Assembly (NCBI GenBank): GCA_002900995.3
Contig: CM035305.1
Location: 1,054,001-1,118,000 of the forward strand
DNA length: 64,000 nt
DNA from: Ganoderma boninense
Taxonomy: Eukaryota; Basidiomycota; Agaricomycetes; Polyporales; Polyporaceae
Direction: 5' to 3'
The notes beneath the pieces were generated by a model, which saw only the letters and a program-made list of their open reading frames with translations, was not told the origin of the DNA and made no database searches. The position numbers and the translations under genes were made by a program. Below, in pieces: positions 10,613 through 21,857 of the stretch; positions within the stretch are counted from its first letter, which is position 1, and each line of letters starts with the position of its first letter.

Positions 10613-11604
10613 TCACTGGCCGAGCAGCAACTCCCGCGCGACGTCCCGCCCGCGGCCATGCTCCCACGTCTCGCCGTCGGCGGGGTACACGTTGCCCTTG
10701 ACGAGGTCCGTGTCGCCCGCGAGCCCGAGCTGGACGGCGGCGGCGTCCGCGCGGGCGAGGTTCGAGTCGTTCGGGTGGATGCAGATGCTCTCGGGCTTGG
10801 AGCGCGACCGTGGGCGGGTCGAGCGCCGGGGCGGCGGGTAGGAGGCCTCGAGCGCGTAGGACTCCTCGGGCGAGCTGAGGAGGGGCTCTTTCACAGTCGC
10901 GTGCTCGGTGCTGGCCGCGTTTGAATATGAGGTGGGTAAGGGAGGATGGGGAGGGAGAGGGAGAGGGGAAGACGTACTCGGAGCGTGGTCGTTCGCCTAG
11001 GTCGAGGAACTCGATTATGAACTGGCCGGTGGCAAGGGTGGAGATCTAGGATGGGGTCAGTTCTCCGTAACTCGCAAGTTGTGATATGACGAGGGTACTT
11101 ACAGCGATGAGGATCAACCTGCATGGAGTTCAGCCATCACAGAGACTGTGGGCGAAAGGGGAGGTTACTCACCCGAAACTGAAGGTCATGCCAATGAGCA
11201 TGTACATCCTGGTAGCATCCCCGTACCTCAGCGACACACAAGCCAGACCACGAGCTTAACATACGCACAGTCTGTCAAACGTGACCAGCCAATACAACGC
11301 CGTCCGCCATACCGCCAGGCCTAAGCGAGAGGGCTGCCGACGGCTCGTCCATGGATGCCACTTCTTCGAGATTGCATACGTCAGGACCCTGCGAAGCGGC
11401 TTGGCAGTCAGGGTCGGAACACCACCAAGTAAATCACGCGAAAGTTGTGCAGGATGCTGACCTCTCCGAAGCGCATATGAAGATGGTGAGAAGGGAGGCG
11501 AGGAAGAACGACCAAGCGGAGTCGAGGTGGAGGCCGGCGACCAAGACGTGCTCGCCAAGATATCCCCAGTGGAGATGGTCCTCCCAGCCGCCGTCCATCA
11601 TCAT
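10613..11604 (-). CDS. Ctr-family copper transporter
   Basis: Six short exons rebuild a Ctr protein. Exon 1 (ATG 11604, first of three consecutive ATGs) gives HLHWGYLGEHVLVAGLHLDS and a first membrane helix, FFLASLLTIFICASER. Exon 2 gives VLTYAISKKWHPW, then ALYWLVTFDRL. Exon 3 contributes the TM2 copper-conducting M-x3-M within MYMLIGMTFSFG, exon 4 LILIA and exon 5 STLATGQFIIEFLDLG (TM3). The last exon is a hydrophilic tail ending ARELLLGQ at 10613. Ctr proteins form trimers that pass Cu(I) into the cytosol from outside or from the vacuole. The methionine-rich N terminus of plasma-membrane Ctrs is missing, so a vacuolar or low-affinity role is possible (inference). All splice phases close cleanly. 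Confidence 0.88.
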
Positions 11605-12078
11605 CGTTAGTCCGAGAGTCTAGTGAGAAGCACGCCGACGCCCGGGTGGTGGCGATTCAGGAGTCTGGGAAGGCGGGGGAAGGCGGCGTGTGTGTGGTGC
11701 TGCGCGTGTGCGGTGGGAGAGGGTCGGACACAGGGAGAATACAGTACGTACAGCCCAGAAGGGTTGAGAAGAGAAGGGGTGGGTTTGGCGGACAGGCGTC
11801 GTTGGCATGCATCGCAACCGTGACATTCCGGCATCGCGCCACAGTCCGATCACAATCTTGAGGGGCGCTTAGTCCGCTTTCGGACTTGATACTCAACGCC
11901 TGCCAAGACAACAGGATGCCGTCCATCGAAATAGACATGGTCGTGCCAGCATTGATTCAAATTCTCTCCGAAACATAACACACTCTCAGCAAAGAATACA
12001 CGATCTTTTCACTACCCTCTGAGCCATGTAGAGCGAAGGCGTCGCAAGCAGCTGAGCCGCTCCACCCCGGCAGGCTCT
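11605..12078. other. Intergenic, no gene seen
   Basis: Upstream of the copper transporter and downstream of the first RlpA-like gene. Several overlapping frames exist on both strands between 11607 and 11938, but none has a recognisable domain. No copper-response element could be identified with confidence. Confidence 0.45.
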
Positions 12079-12648
12079 CTACTGGAAGTGCCACGTAATA
12101 GGAATGATACCATCGTCCAATGATGCACCCAAGGCCTTGAAAAGACTGGGGCTCATATCTGACTCAGAACGTCAGTTTGTTTTATTGTCAAGCAAACAGG
12201 AGTGACAAAACGCGACACGCACCGATGTCGTTCGCATCGCACCCCGGGCAGGAGTCGCGGACGTCCGCGACGGCCGTCCATCCATTCTCCATGTCCTTGA
12301 TCAGCACCGTCTGCATTAGCGTGGTCAGTGGTGCAATACAGTCAGGAGTGGACAGAGACGCGCCTGTTCGCAGTGCTCACCGCCGTTGAAGAGCGAGGAC
12401 GGGATGGCGACGATGTGGTCGCTGTCCTTGTTGACCTGGCCGCACGCCCCGAGGCCGACATCGAAGAACGTACCCTTAAAATCATTTGAATCCTGGTCGG
12501 TACGATAGGGAGGACCGTCGAACGCGAGACGTACCCGGCCAATGTGGTCTGAACGCTTCTCGAGGCCCTCTGGGGAGACAACTATGGGGGCGGCCAGAGT
12601 GGAGCTGACGAGAACAAGAGCGAGTGCGAAATACGTGAACAGGGCCAT
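12079..12648 (-). CDS. Secreted RlpA-like double-psi beta-barrel protein (copy 1)
   Basis: Small secreted protein of about 124 residues. ATG 12648 opens a signal peptide (MALFTYFALALVLVSSTLAA), followed by a possible Kex2 site, LEKR. After a 60-base in-frame intron come GTFFDVGLGACG, VNKDSDHIVAI, GGEHCEQ, then ADVRDSCPGCDANDI and DMSPSLFKALG, ending ITWHFQ at the stop 12079-12081. The DSCPGC...D core with the early GACG is typical of RlpA/expansin-like DPBB proteins, which may bind cell-wall polysaccharide; an enzymatic role is not shown. The third exon is joined through a GC-AG intron (12311-12363). It is a paralog of the gene at 16686-17301, which has the same domain order and intron positions. 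Cysteines are consistent with one or two disulfides. Confidence 0.88.
12311..12363 (-). other. GC-AG intron in RlpA-like copy 1
   Basis: Exon 2 ends in the codon CAG and the intron begins GCGCGT and ends ATGCAG. Removing these 53 bases joins GGEHCEQ to TVLIKDMENG in phase 0. The paralog has a normal GT donor after its matching CDQ. The nearby GTGAGC at GGC-G would give the wrong frame. Confidence 0.7.
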
Positions 12649-14247
12649 GGCTGATTCGGTGAGCGTAGACGAGCGAAGGGTAGACTGCCGCACAGCGGTG
12701 AGGACCAGGAAGACCAAGGAGAGGAGTGTAAAGAAAGGAGGCTGGAAGAATGCTGAACATTCGACGTTCAAATGAGCTGATCGCACTGCAAGACTAGCTG
12801 AGGGACCAGAACTTCAAGGTCTGCCCCATTCATGGCTTTCGAGAACGATCGAGACCGCCGCGGGGAGGGGTTGTGGCGGCGGTGCAATTGGGTATTGGCT
12901 GTAGCAGGCCTGGAACTAGTATCGACTTTTGCAACTCGTTGTTGAGCCTCCTCGGATTCGCATTACTTTGGAATGGGGGGAACTCTCGTGAAAATCGTAG
13001 TTTTTCGTCGGACATGACTGAAACACGTCAAATATTAGGCTCGGCGCAGATCATGAGCTCTTAGCTAGCCACCTACCGTGTACAGCACGCCTTGGCAGCT
13101 TTGCTCTGACAACCAGCGGAGACACGCCAAGCGCAGGAAAGATGTATGACAAAGAATAGACCGCAAGATTTTCGAATGATGCGTCGCGATGAGGCATACG
13201 AAAGGGACTCAAGGTAATGAGTGGGGTTATCCGCGTGTCTCTACTGCCTCGAATGATATTCATTCGCATCCGGGAATCAGCGGGACCGTCTAATGGTCCA
13301 ACATAACCTATTGGTGATCAACGTACATTAGGCTGGCATATGTCGGAATCCGCGACTGATCGCAAAACAACAAACGAATCCTTCGTGACAAGGCAACCAG
13401 AGTAGAACGCGAAAGACCTCAGGCGGCAGTGAATTGCTAGCCATTCTGGTGATGGGCGGACACTTGTTGCGTCTAGAGTGCATTGATTCGCATGCATCGT
13501 CGTTGGAGAATATTGGAAGCCATCTGAAAACCATCCGTCATGAGGTTGAGGAGCGGAAGGAGGACGTCCTGGTACAGGAGTCCCTATGCGCACAGTGACG
13601 TTGAGGGGCTCGGACTCGTCAGTGGGGAATGCGCGCTCGCCAAAGTTGGTGTACTTATGCTTTGTTCAGCTTGCATCGTTTCATGCAAGATGGTAGGCAA
13701 CGAGAATGATGTTCAGGGGGTGGTTGTATGTAGATGGTTGTGGACGAGTTTTTCGGAGATGGGCTTGAGATGGGCGAGGCCTCGGGAGGGTTCACCGCCA
13801 CACTCCTCGGCCGATCTCGATCGAGGCAGCCCCATCAACGCGCCTATCGGCGGCAAATGCATGATGGCATCCAATTTCATACTTACCGACTCCGTCCCCC
13901 GTGACACTTTCGCCCATCCTCAGCAAGCCTGCTCTCCGCTGCGTGCCCACTCACAATCTTTTCTCTCTCAAACACATAAACAACTTACTAGAAGTTATGC
14001 CCCAGCCCGAAGTGGCCTTACGACCACCCTTGCGTTGGTCTCAAACTACTGGCCCTCCGAGTCTCACGAAATATCAATGGCAGCCCGGGGTTGCCGAGGG
14101 GTCCAGAACGCCCTATTCATTAGTCCCGACCAATCACAGAGGAGTTCATTGTGGGGGCAGTGATATCCCCGCTCCGGGGTACTTTCACTCCCTCCTTAAG
14201 CTTCCACGACTCTCCTCGCAGTATTCGTCGTCTCCATTGAGCCAGAC
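12649..14247. other. Divergent intergenic region, RlpA-like copy 1 / P450
   Basis: About 1.6 kb between two start codons that face apart. Frames at 13540-14163 (+) and elsewhere lack any recognisable domain or codon pattern. It should contain both promoters. No repeat or mobile element was seen. Confidence 0.45.
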
Positions 14248-16389
14248 ATGTTGGAGAATCCTCAAACACTCATAGTCGCCGGGTTGGTCGTGCTGGTCAC
14301 CGTCTCCATCGTCAAGTGGAAAACTCATCCTGTACGTACTGTTTCAGGAGACGTGGACCGCTCTCGCTGCGCCGAGGGACTGACTGCGACCACTTGCACA
14401 GTTGAAGTCCATCCCCACCGTGGGTGGATCCTCGGCGCCAGGATTGTCGATCCTCACTGCGCTCAACTTCCTGCGCAACGGCAAGGACGTGCTCCAAGAA
14501 GGGTATGAGAAGGTGCGTTGGCATTATATGCGCTATTCCGGGACGATGTGAAGAGTTTCGACGCATGCAGTACAACGGGTCGGTCTTCAAGGTTGCCTTG
14601 TTTCACAATTGGATGGTCGTAGTTTCTGGGCCCAAGATGGTCGACGACCTCAGGAGGCGGCCGGACGACGAACTGTCGTTCACAGAGGGGACCGAAGAGG
14701 TGCTCACGACAGTCATGCTGGTTGCGTGACCGAACCTGGACTGACCCATCTGACCCAGAACATGCCGCTGAAGTACCTCGTCGAGCCCGAAGTCTCTGAA
14801 CACCCCTACCACATCGACATCATCAGGGAGAAGCTGTCGCGTACGCTTCCGGCCATCCTTCCGGATGTGATCGAAGAACTCAAAGTCGCCGTGCCGGAGC
14901 ACATCCACACCAAGGGCGACGGTGAGTGGAACCCCATGATAATACCAGTATGCTTGCACCTGACCTCTCGGAAGACTGGACTAGCGTCAATGTCATGTCA
15001 ATGCTCCAGAAGGTTGTGGCCCGCGCCAGCAACCGTGTCTTTGTTGGTCTTCCACTTTGTGCGTTCTCGCGTCTAACCCCATGTTTGAATGCCGACCGTG
15101 TGGCTAATTCGTGGACCGCAGGCCGCAACGAGGAGTTCCTGGAAATGGCTATTCGCTTTACGATGGATATAATGAAGGACCAGGTGGTCATGAACTTTAT
15201 TCCGTACTCCTTGACAAAGTAAGCGCTCTCTGCGTCTGCCGAGTATGCATGCCTGACAGCATGGGAATAGATACCTAGGCCGCGTGCTGAGCACGACTAG
15301 GCGCACTATAAAACAGGCCTTGCCGCATCTCCAGTCGATAATTCGCGAGAGAAGAGCGAACATGGAAGAGTTTGGTGAAGACTGGCCGGACAAGCCTGTG
15401 TGTCTGGCTGCTGCTCTTTCGTTATTCTTTCGCAGATCACTGAGACCGCGCTCAGAATGACATGCTCCAGTGGCTCATGGACGAGGCCGCTCCTATGGGC
15501 CATTCGGATCTGACTGTTGTTGAGCGCATAATGCTCATCAACTTCGCGGCAATCCACACCTCTTCCACTGTGCGCACTTCTCTCTCCTCGTGATCGTTAT
15601 TAGAATCTCAAGCTGGCATTCTGATGCTGGTCCTTCAGAGCCTCACGCACGTCCTGTATGACCTTGCTGCGAGCCCCGAGTGGATCCCGCCCATCCGGGA
15701 GGAGATCGAATCCGTGATTGCGGCCGACGGCTGGACCAAGTTGGCCATGGCCAAGATGTGGAAGCTCGACAGCGTGTTCCGGGAATCCTCGCGCTTCCAC
15801 GGCATCGTCATGAGTGCGTAGTGCCTTCCATCCTCCCAGGCTGGATGATTGTGCAATTCCGAATCCTGACTGGATGCTTTCGTCCTTTCTCCCCCTCAGC
15901 GACAATCATGCGCAAGGCGATGAAGGACGTCACGCTCATCGACGGGACGTTCATTCCGAAGGGCACCCTTCTCGCTGCGGCCGCGCACCCGACACACCAC
16001 GACGAGTCCATCTACGCCAACGCAGAGGTGTACGAGCCCTTCCGCTTCGCGAAGATGCGCGAGAGCGACGGCGAGGGCCTGAAGCACCAGTTCGTCAACA
16101 CCTCGGTGGACTATGTCTCCTTCGGCCATGGAAAGCACGCCTGGTAAGCTTCTTCCATCCGTCCCAGTCTCTCCAAGGGAAGCTGACTCAGTGCCGATTG
16201 TTCCGTAGCCCAGGACGGTTCTTCGCGGCGAACGAGCTGAAGGCGCTCGCCGCGTACATCATCCTCAACTACGACCTCAAGCTCGGCGGAGACGGCAAGC
16301 GGCCTGCCAACATGTACTTCTCGATAAACGTCGTGCCGTCTATGTCGGGCGAGGTGCTGTTCAGGAAGCGTCATACGGAATTTGCTTGA
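14248..16389 (+). CDS. Cytochrome P450 monooxygenase
   Basis: Membrane-anchored haem-thiolate monooxygenase. Exon 1 (14248-14331) encodes a TM anchor, LIVAGLVVLVTVSIVKW, and exon 2 (14402-14512) carries IPTVGGSSAPGLS. Roughly ten exons follow. Key motifs are INFAAIHTSS (I helix), KLDSVFRESSRFHG with ExxR, YEPFRFAKMRE (PERF region) and FGHGKHACPGRFF with the haem cysteine. The cysteine codon is split by the intron at 16144-16208. The stop is at 16387-16389. All splice phases I tested close. The motif style resembles basidiomycete CYP5150/CYP512-like enzymes, but the family cannot be fixed without alignment. Substrate unknown: such enzymes act in xenobiotic breakdown or terpenoid and steroid metabolism. 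Only the flanking RlpA-like genes adjoin it, with no terpene synthase or other pathway gene. Confidence 0.92.
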
Positions 16390-16685
16390 GGTTTGCTCAG
16401 GATCTATCTATTTATTGAAGGATTTGCGTCCCCATTGGATAGTAACGGGACATCTGGGCATTTTCGCTTGCACATACTATCATTATTTCGCTGCTTCAAA
16501 CGCTCGAGTTGCGGTCGGCGACAAGCTGCCCACGCGGACGTCCCCCAGACCATGGTCGCGAACGTCTAGCATCCACCAGCCGAGTGCCAACAAGTGGTAC
16601 AAGTACATGGTACTACAATACTATATTCCCTTATCAGCTCGTGAAGCTAGCACGAGACGCTCCAAGTCGCAGTGTCGTGCGCATA

Positions 16686-17301
16686 TCAGGGCCGGAAACC
16701 TTTCTTCATGAAGTGCCACTGGACTGACACGATGCCCTGGTCCAACGTGGCACCAAGGGACTGGAATAACGATGGACTCATGTCTACGGGAACAAAACAT
16801 GTCGGCATTCGCCAAGCACGAACTGCATGAGACAGGGATAGCACATACCGATGTCGCCAGGACCGCATCCTGGGCAAGAGTCACGGACGAGGCCGAACGC
16901 GGTCTTCCCGTTCTTGGTGTTCTTGATCTCCATAAAACTACACATAACCGTGTCAGGCTGCGTTGCAGGAACGAAGGTGTGGAGGTGGCGTAACACTAAT
17001 CGTACCTGGTCACAGTTTCCGCCGGACCCGAAGATCGAAGAAGAGATGGCGACGATGTGGTCGCTGTCCTTGTTGACCTTCCCGCACGCCCCGAGGCCGA
17101 CCTCGAAGAAGGTACCCTGGATAGCGATACCCCATCGGATGTGGTGAGCAATAGCGGGTCGAGTGTGGATGCCAAAAACGGTCGTGCACGTACCCGTCCC
17201 GAGTGCGTTATACGCTTCTCGAGCGTCTCCGCAGGTGTGGGTGCGGTCAAGACGGAGCTGACGAGCGCAAGGACGAGGGCCAAGTGCGTGAACCGTGCCA
17301 T
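16686..17301 (-). CDS. Secreted RlpA-like double-psi beta-barrel protein (copy 2)
   Basis: Paralog of the gene at 12079-12648. ATG 17301 opens a signal peptide (MARFTHLALVLALVSSVLTA) followed by LEKR. Exon 2 gives GTFFEVGLGACG, VNKDSDHIVAIS and GGNCDQ; exon 3 gives NGKTAFGLVRDSCPGCGPGDI; exon 4 gives DMSPSLFQSLG and ends with a basic tail, KKGFRP, at 16686. The donor of intron 2 (17005) is an ordinary GT. The acceptor is ambiguous: the AG near 16938 breaks phase, so an upstream CAG near 16955 or an AG nearer IKN is needed, altering a few residues after CDQ. A TATAAA on the minus strand near 17541-17546 is about 240 bases upstream. Function as for copy 1, probably cell-wall associated; not proven. 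Confidence 0.85.
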
Positions 17302-18458
17302 AGCTAGGATATTTCGTTGGCGCGAAGGAGTAGGAGATGGTCTGAGCAGGGCCGAGAAGACTAGCCGCACAGCGGTGCCGAGGAGAAAGCGCGAGGGGGG
17401 AGGTAGAAGGAAACGTATGTAGTACGCCGGGTACTTGAGACAGAGAGGCCGGAGAGATGCTAGACGTTCGACGTCCGGGAGAGCTGACCGCGCTGCGAGA
17501 CTGCTTGAGAAAAGGGCAGTCGGGCGGGAGAGCGCAGCATTTATACGTTCGTGCCTCTCCTCGGTCGCGATCGGGCGCGCGCTGGCTGCTCAGTGAAGGT
17601 ATCGAGCCGGTGCTATTGTGCGGTGAGACCAGCCTGTTGTGCCTGAGCGCTTTATGCGGCGCGCGATGTCATGGCTTGTTGGCATCCGAAATGAAATGCC
17701 ACAATTCGTCGCGTTCGTTTGCAGGCAGGCGGTCTCTGGCTAGACGAAGGTCGACGCGGAGGGGATGTGTGTCAGAATATCGCCGGGGATGAGAGCGGCC
17801 CACAGCTTCGTGATGATATACTCGCAGACGTAGTGTGCGCTGATATGTCGTAGCTGTATATCCATTAGAAGCGGTGGGAGATGGGGAGAAGCGTTGGGGT
17901 GCCATCATTGTCTAAATGTTCTATTGTGTTACGGCGTCAACTCCTCGACAGCGTCTAAAATGAATGAAATGGACTTCCCTTCTTGAACACTGGCGATTCT
18001 AGTGGTAGTTTGGACTTCTGATGAAGGCCTACGATGGATAACTCCAGAATATGACCCAGGTGTGCTTCAGTTTCCCAGAGTTTGATGGGCTGGCAGTGGT
18101 TATGCACGGCGTCGATGCAACCACACTCAGATGGATGCCCCGGCGTTGAGCGCTGAGCGCTTGAGCCGCAGGTCCATGCAACCCGAGATTCGCTCGCAAT
18201 GTGAAAATAATATTTCTATCCTGTGCAGCTCTCAAGACAAAACATACGCACATTCCGGCTACCCCTATATAGTAGTCATGCGGAAGTGATGATGTACCAC
18301 CACAGGGGAAATCCGATGGTAATCGTGACCTTGGCGGGAAGAATAGAGTGGGTGTGAGCATTACATTTCGAAGGATAGCAATAAAAACACAGCGAGGATG
18401 ACGATGTAACCAAACCCAGGATATCCAGAAAGTCCTCTTCGAGTCCCCTTGTCCCATG
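17302..18458. other. Intergenic; no confident gene
   Basis: Between the start of RlpA-like copy 2 and the stop of EXO5. A short minus-strand frame at 17669-17908 (79 codons) has ordinary composition but no recognisable domain. A 41-codon frame overlapping it was also considered and not called. A TATAAA near 17541-17546 may serve RlpA-like copy 2. Confidence 0.4.
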
Positions 18459-21355
18459 TCACAGCCATTCTGCTGCAGCACCAGACACGCTGCGGTCCTG
18501 ATACTTCTCCAGTGCCTCTTGAGCCTTCTTCTCTCGCCACTCGCATCCGTCCCTGTACTCGCACGTGCTGGCACAAACCACATCAGTACCACGGCCCCTG
18601 CGACATAGAAGGCCACGTACACGCAGCGCCGGGTGAGCTCGACGTCGACACCCTGCGGTGGCCGCTTGCCATACCACCACGCCAACACGCTCTCGAGATA
18701 GTCGTCCAGCAGCGCATCGTCCAAGGCAAACTCCTTCGTCCCGATGACCTTGGCCTCCGTCTCCAGCTCTGCCGCAGTAATCATCGCCTCGTCCTCGTCC
18801 TCATCCTCCTCCACGCGCGCAGCCGGAGGCGAAGTCGGTGCTGTCTTGGACGCGCCCTCGGGCTCCTCCGTCGCAGCACGCGACAGCAGTGTCCCAACAG
18901 CCACCCCGGACTCCCCACCGTCCTCTTCCGGCCCATCCACCACATCTGCAGCCGGCGCATCAGCTCCGGACGACGCCACCGCCTCCGAGATCGCCTCCTT
19001 CAGCGCAGGCGCCTCCTCGAGCCGCGCCAGCAAGGACTCCTGCAGCGCCCACGCCAGCTGCGGGTCCTCTGCCAGCCCGTCCGCATGCGCGCGCGCAGGT
19101 GCGTCCCCGCCCGCGCCCCAGCCCGCACCCATACCCGCAACCGCACCTGATTCCCCTTGTGCTTGTCCTGATCCTGCCCCTTCCAGTGTGCGCATCGCCT
19201 CCGAGATCGGCGGGCCAAACGGATGGGTGAGGATGCCAAGCTCGCCGCCCTCGCCCGTCTGGCCCGAGCGGATCGCGTCGCGGAGGCTCTCGAAGATCGC
19301 GCGCGCGAGGTCGCCGTCGCCGCCCGCGCCCGGCTGGATGTCGCTGATGCTCGCCTGGATCGCGGCCGCCATGTCGCGTGCCTCCTGGTCCGACAGCGAG
19401 AGCGTCGACGAAGCAGGTGTCGATGCCGCGGCAGCAGGCTCGGGTTGGTCTCTGCCTTTGCCTTTGGCGCCAGGGCTCGGGGCGGACGCGCCTGCCCGGC
19501 TGGGCTGGGCGCGGTAGACGATGGTGAGCGTGTTGTCTACGCGGACGGCGTTGAGGGCCTCCACTGCGTGGTTCCAGGCTCGGGTGAGGTCGTTCAGGCA
19601 GTGTATGCCCGAAAGATCGATGGCGCTCTCCATAGAGGTGCCTTCTTGTGGAGGTTGCCGCGCGTCGGGAAGGCCAGTTTGAAGAAGGAAAGAGTCAGAG
19701 AATTTGCGGGTGGGGTCCACGTTCGCCTTTTTCCAGAACGCATCGAAGTCCAAGGGCTGAGACGAAGCGATGTCTGGCTGGGCCGTCGAAAAGGCGTTGC
19801 TCAAGAGGCGGTGATATAGCATCAGCTGAATGCGCCCCGCAAAAGCATCTTCGTCCGGAGGAAGGGTGGGACGTATGCGGGTCTTCGTGTCCGATAGGTG
19901 CAAACTATAACGAATGGCATCCGGAGGCGGAGAGTCAGCGGCTTCGGAAAGCTCAGATTGCACTGGTACTTGTGACGCGGGTTTGTCGAGGTCAACGTTG
20001 ATGGCCGTTTCAACGGTATCACCTTCGCAAACTGGTGGAGGAGAGAAGAATGACGTGATCTGACTTTGATCCCCAGAAGGCTCAGGACAGATTTTCTTCA
20101 AACTAGGTCCCTCTGGGCTAGGAGGTGTGCTTTCCGATGGAGGACGCTTGTTGGGGCTCATAGATGCTCCCCTCAAAGGCGGATCTTCTGGTATCGGCGT
20201 TGAGGGCAACGGCTGGCGAACAATCTCATCCTACACAAAAGGGTTCAGAGTGCGCCCGGACGCTTCACACAGCGGACATACGATTATCCCAGTGACAATT
20301 TGGTCGTGTATCAGTCCAAAAACCGGCATTTCTCGCTAGAAGGGGTGAGTGAGGAGTGGCGGCGCTCATCGAGACGACACCCACACATCGTCCGAGTCCC
20401 ATTATGGTGTGTAGGGAGGTAAGCATGTTCACTAGCCTATCAGATAGCTTTGGTTAGCGCATATACCTCCTTTCCAGGACGGCTAAAGATACCGAAGACC
20501 CCATCGCTCTTCGTTTGTTGTGATCTCAACCTTGACTGCCTCCGGCTGGATTTCCCTTTCAAGGACCTTGTGGACTGACTACAGAAAGGGTCAGAAATGC
20601 TCTCTATGTCAGAGCGAAACTACCTACTTTTCCACGGGTAACAGTGCGTGCGTTGACTGCAGCTACTTGATGGGCAACGGTGATCGTCTTCCCCTCTGCG
20701 GTCACAAAGGATTTAGGTCGGTCTGCGAGCTTCATATGTCGTTTCTGGCGCAAACCGTAGTCGAACTGAACCTCACACCTACAAGAACTGGGTCAGAATT
20801 CTGCTAGGGCCAGCTCTGAAAAAAGGGTGCAACACACCAGGAAGGGCCTGTGATGTCGGTCACGGACAGAAGGCGATTCCAGTACCGGAATTGCTCGTAT
20901 GGGCTACGCGTAGTGCGCTTGATCCAAGAACCCTTCAGACGACGAGGGGGGTCAGCGTTCCTATCCGGCTCCAGGGCAATTTCAATGCTAGGACCTCCGT
21001 TCTGGACGCCTCCATCTCCTCTTGCAGGGCTCCCTCTTCCCAGAGGGCTTTGACTTCCTCGGGATGCGGTGCTGTCTGGTCTCTCAGGTATCGGAGGGAG
21101 CGGCGGGGTGTGCACAGAAAGGACGAGCTTGTCGATTTGCTCAAAATCTTCGGCGGAAAATTCCGACAGGTCGTACGCGTCGAATTCATCTGGCGATGGC
21201 GGCGTGCGCGAGTTTCGAGACGGGATTTCAGGGGTATGTTCCGCGGCGTGGTTAGAAAACAGTGCTCGGGCCTCGGCTGCCTGTATTGCGTCCAAGTCCT
21301 CGAAGTTCAAGGTAAAGGGGACGAAGTAGGCATCATACTCGTCTTGTTCGGACAT
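18459..21355 (-). CDS. EXO5: Exonuclease V (EXO5/DEM1 family), Fe-S cluster nuclease
   Basis: Single-strand DNA exonuclease of the RecB/PD-(D/E)XK type, acting on mitochondrial and/or nuclear DNA. The likely start is ATG 21355 (MSEQDEYDAYF). The N-terminal exon holds DLSEFSAEDFEQID and SPYEQFRYWNRLLSVTDI, ending GPSWC, where the cysteine is the first 4Fe-4S ligand. Splicing continues EVQFDYGLRQKRHMKLADRP, SVHKVLEREI (HxxxE), MLTSLHTIMGLGR, VFGLIHDQIVTGIIDEI and SDTKTRIRPTLPPDE with the active-site D-x-K. The final exon supplies CVTCEYRDGC, giving C-x2-C-x5-C, the other three cluster ligands. Between FDAFWKKANVDP and ALDDALLDDYLESVLAWWYG lies a long Ala/Ser/acidic low-complexity insert (about 18750-19540), unusual for EXO5. 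At least six introns. All four cluster cysteines are present, so the gene looks functional. Confidence 0.92.
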
Positions 21356-21857
21356 CCTACGACGTATTTCTGTATTAGCGAGGTTTTTCTTACCATTACA
21401 AGCAGGCTTACAATCGACTAGAGTGGGGTGGGACATACACGCATGTTGTCGTCGGCGTAGAAAGTCATCGTCGTGGCGTCCGACTCCGACGCCGCCAAGC
21501 GTTCAACTTAGCACGTGGCAAGACTCCCTTTTTTAGACTCGGCACAGGAGGCGCCGGATGTCGGCAAGTCCCGCGCGTCCAATGCTGCGTTTCGTTGCTT
21601 GTCTCAGCTGCGTTTTTCACTGAAACTAGCTAGTAGGCAAGTATTCCAAACATATGCATCGATGATACTACCGTTATAACACGCATTGCCATGCGCAGAA
21701 CGTAGAAAGCTCGATACAATGCATCCAACAGACCCGTTCCAAACCTAAAGTTTAAGCGGCTCTACATATTTAAATTTGTGACGCCTGACGATAACTCAGA
21801 CTGTCATAAATACCTCCACAAGTAGAGTGATGCTTGCCAGGTCATCAAGCTAAGTAG
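21356..21857. other. Intergenic upstream of EXO5
   Basis: Likely contains the EXO5 promoter. An alternative upstream ATG at 21436 is in frame with the EXO5 start but was not preferred. AT-rich around 21640-21790. No gene seen. Confidence 0.45.

Noticed and set aside
17669..17908. 79-codon minus-strand frame with an F-box-like feel
   Set aside because: No leucine/proline F-box core (LPxExxxxI) and no continuing exons; kept as intergenic.
18744..19517. Long plus-strand frame (257 codons) opposite the EXO5 insert
   Set aside because: Antisense to the Ala/Ser/acidic low-complexity part of EXO5; the open frame follows from its GC-rich composition.
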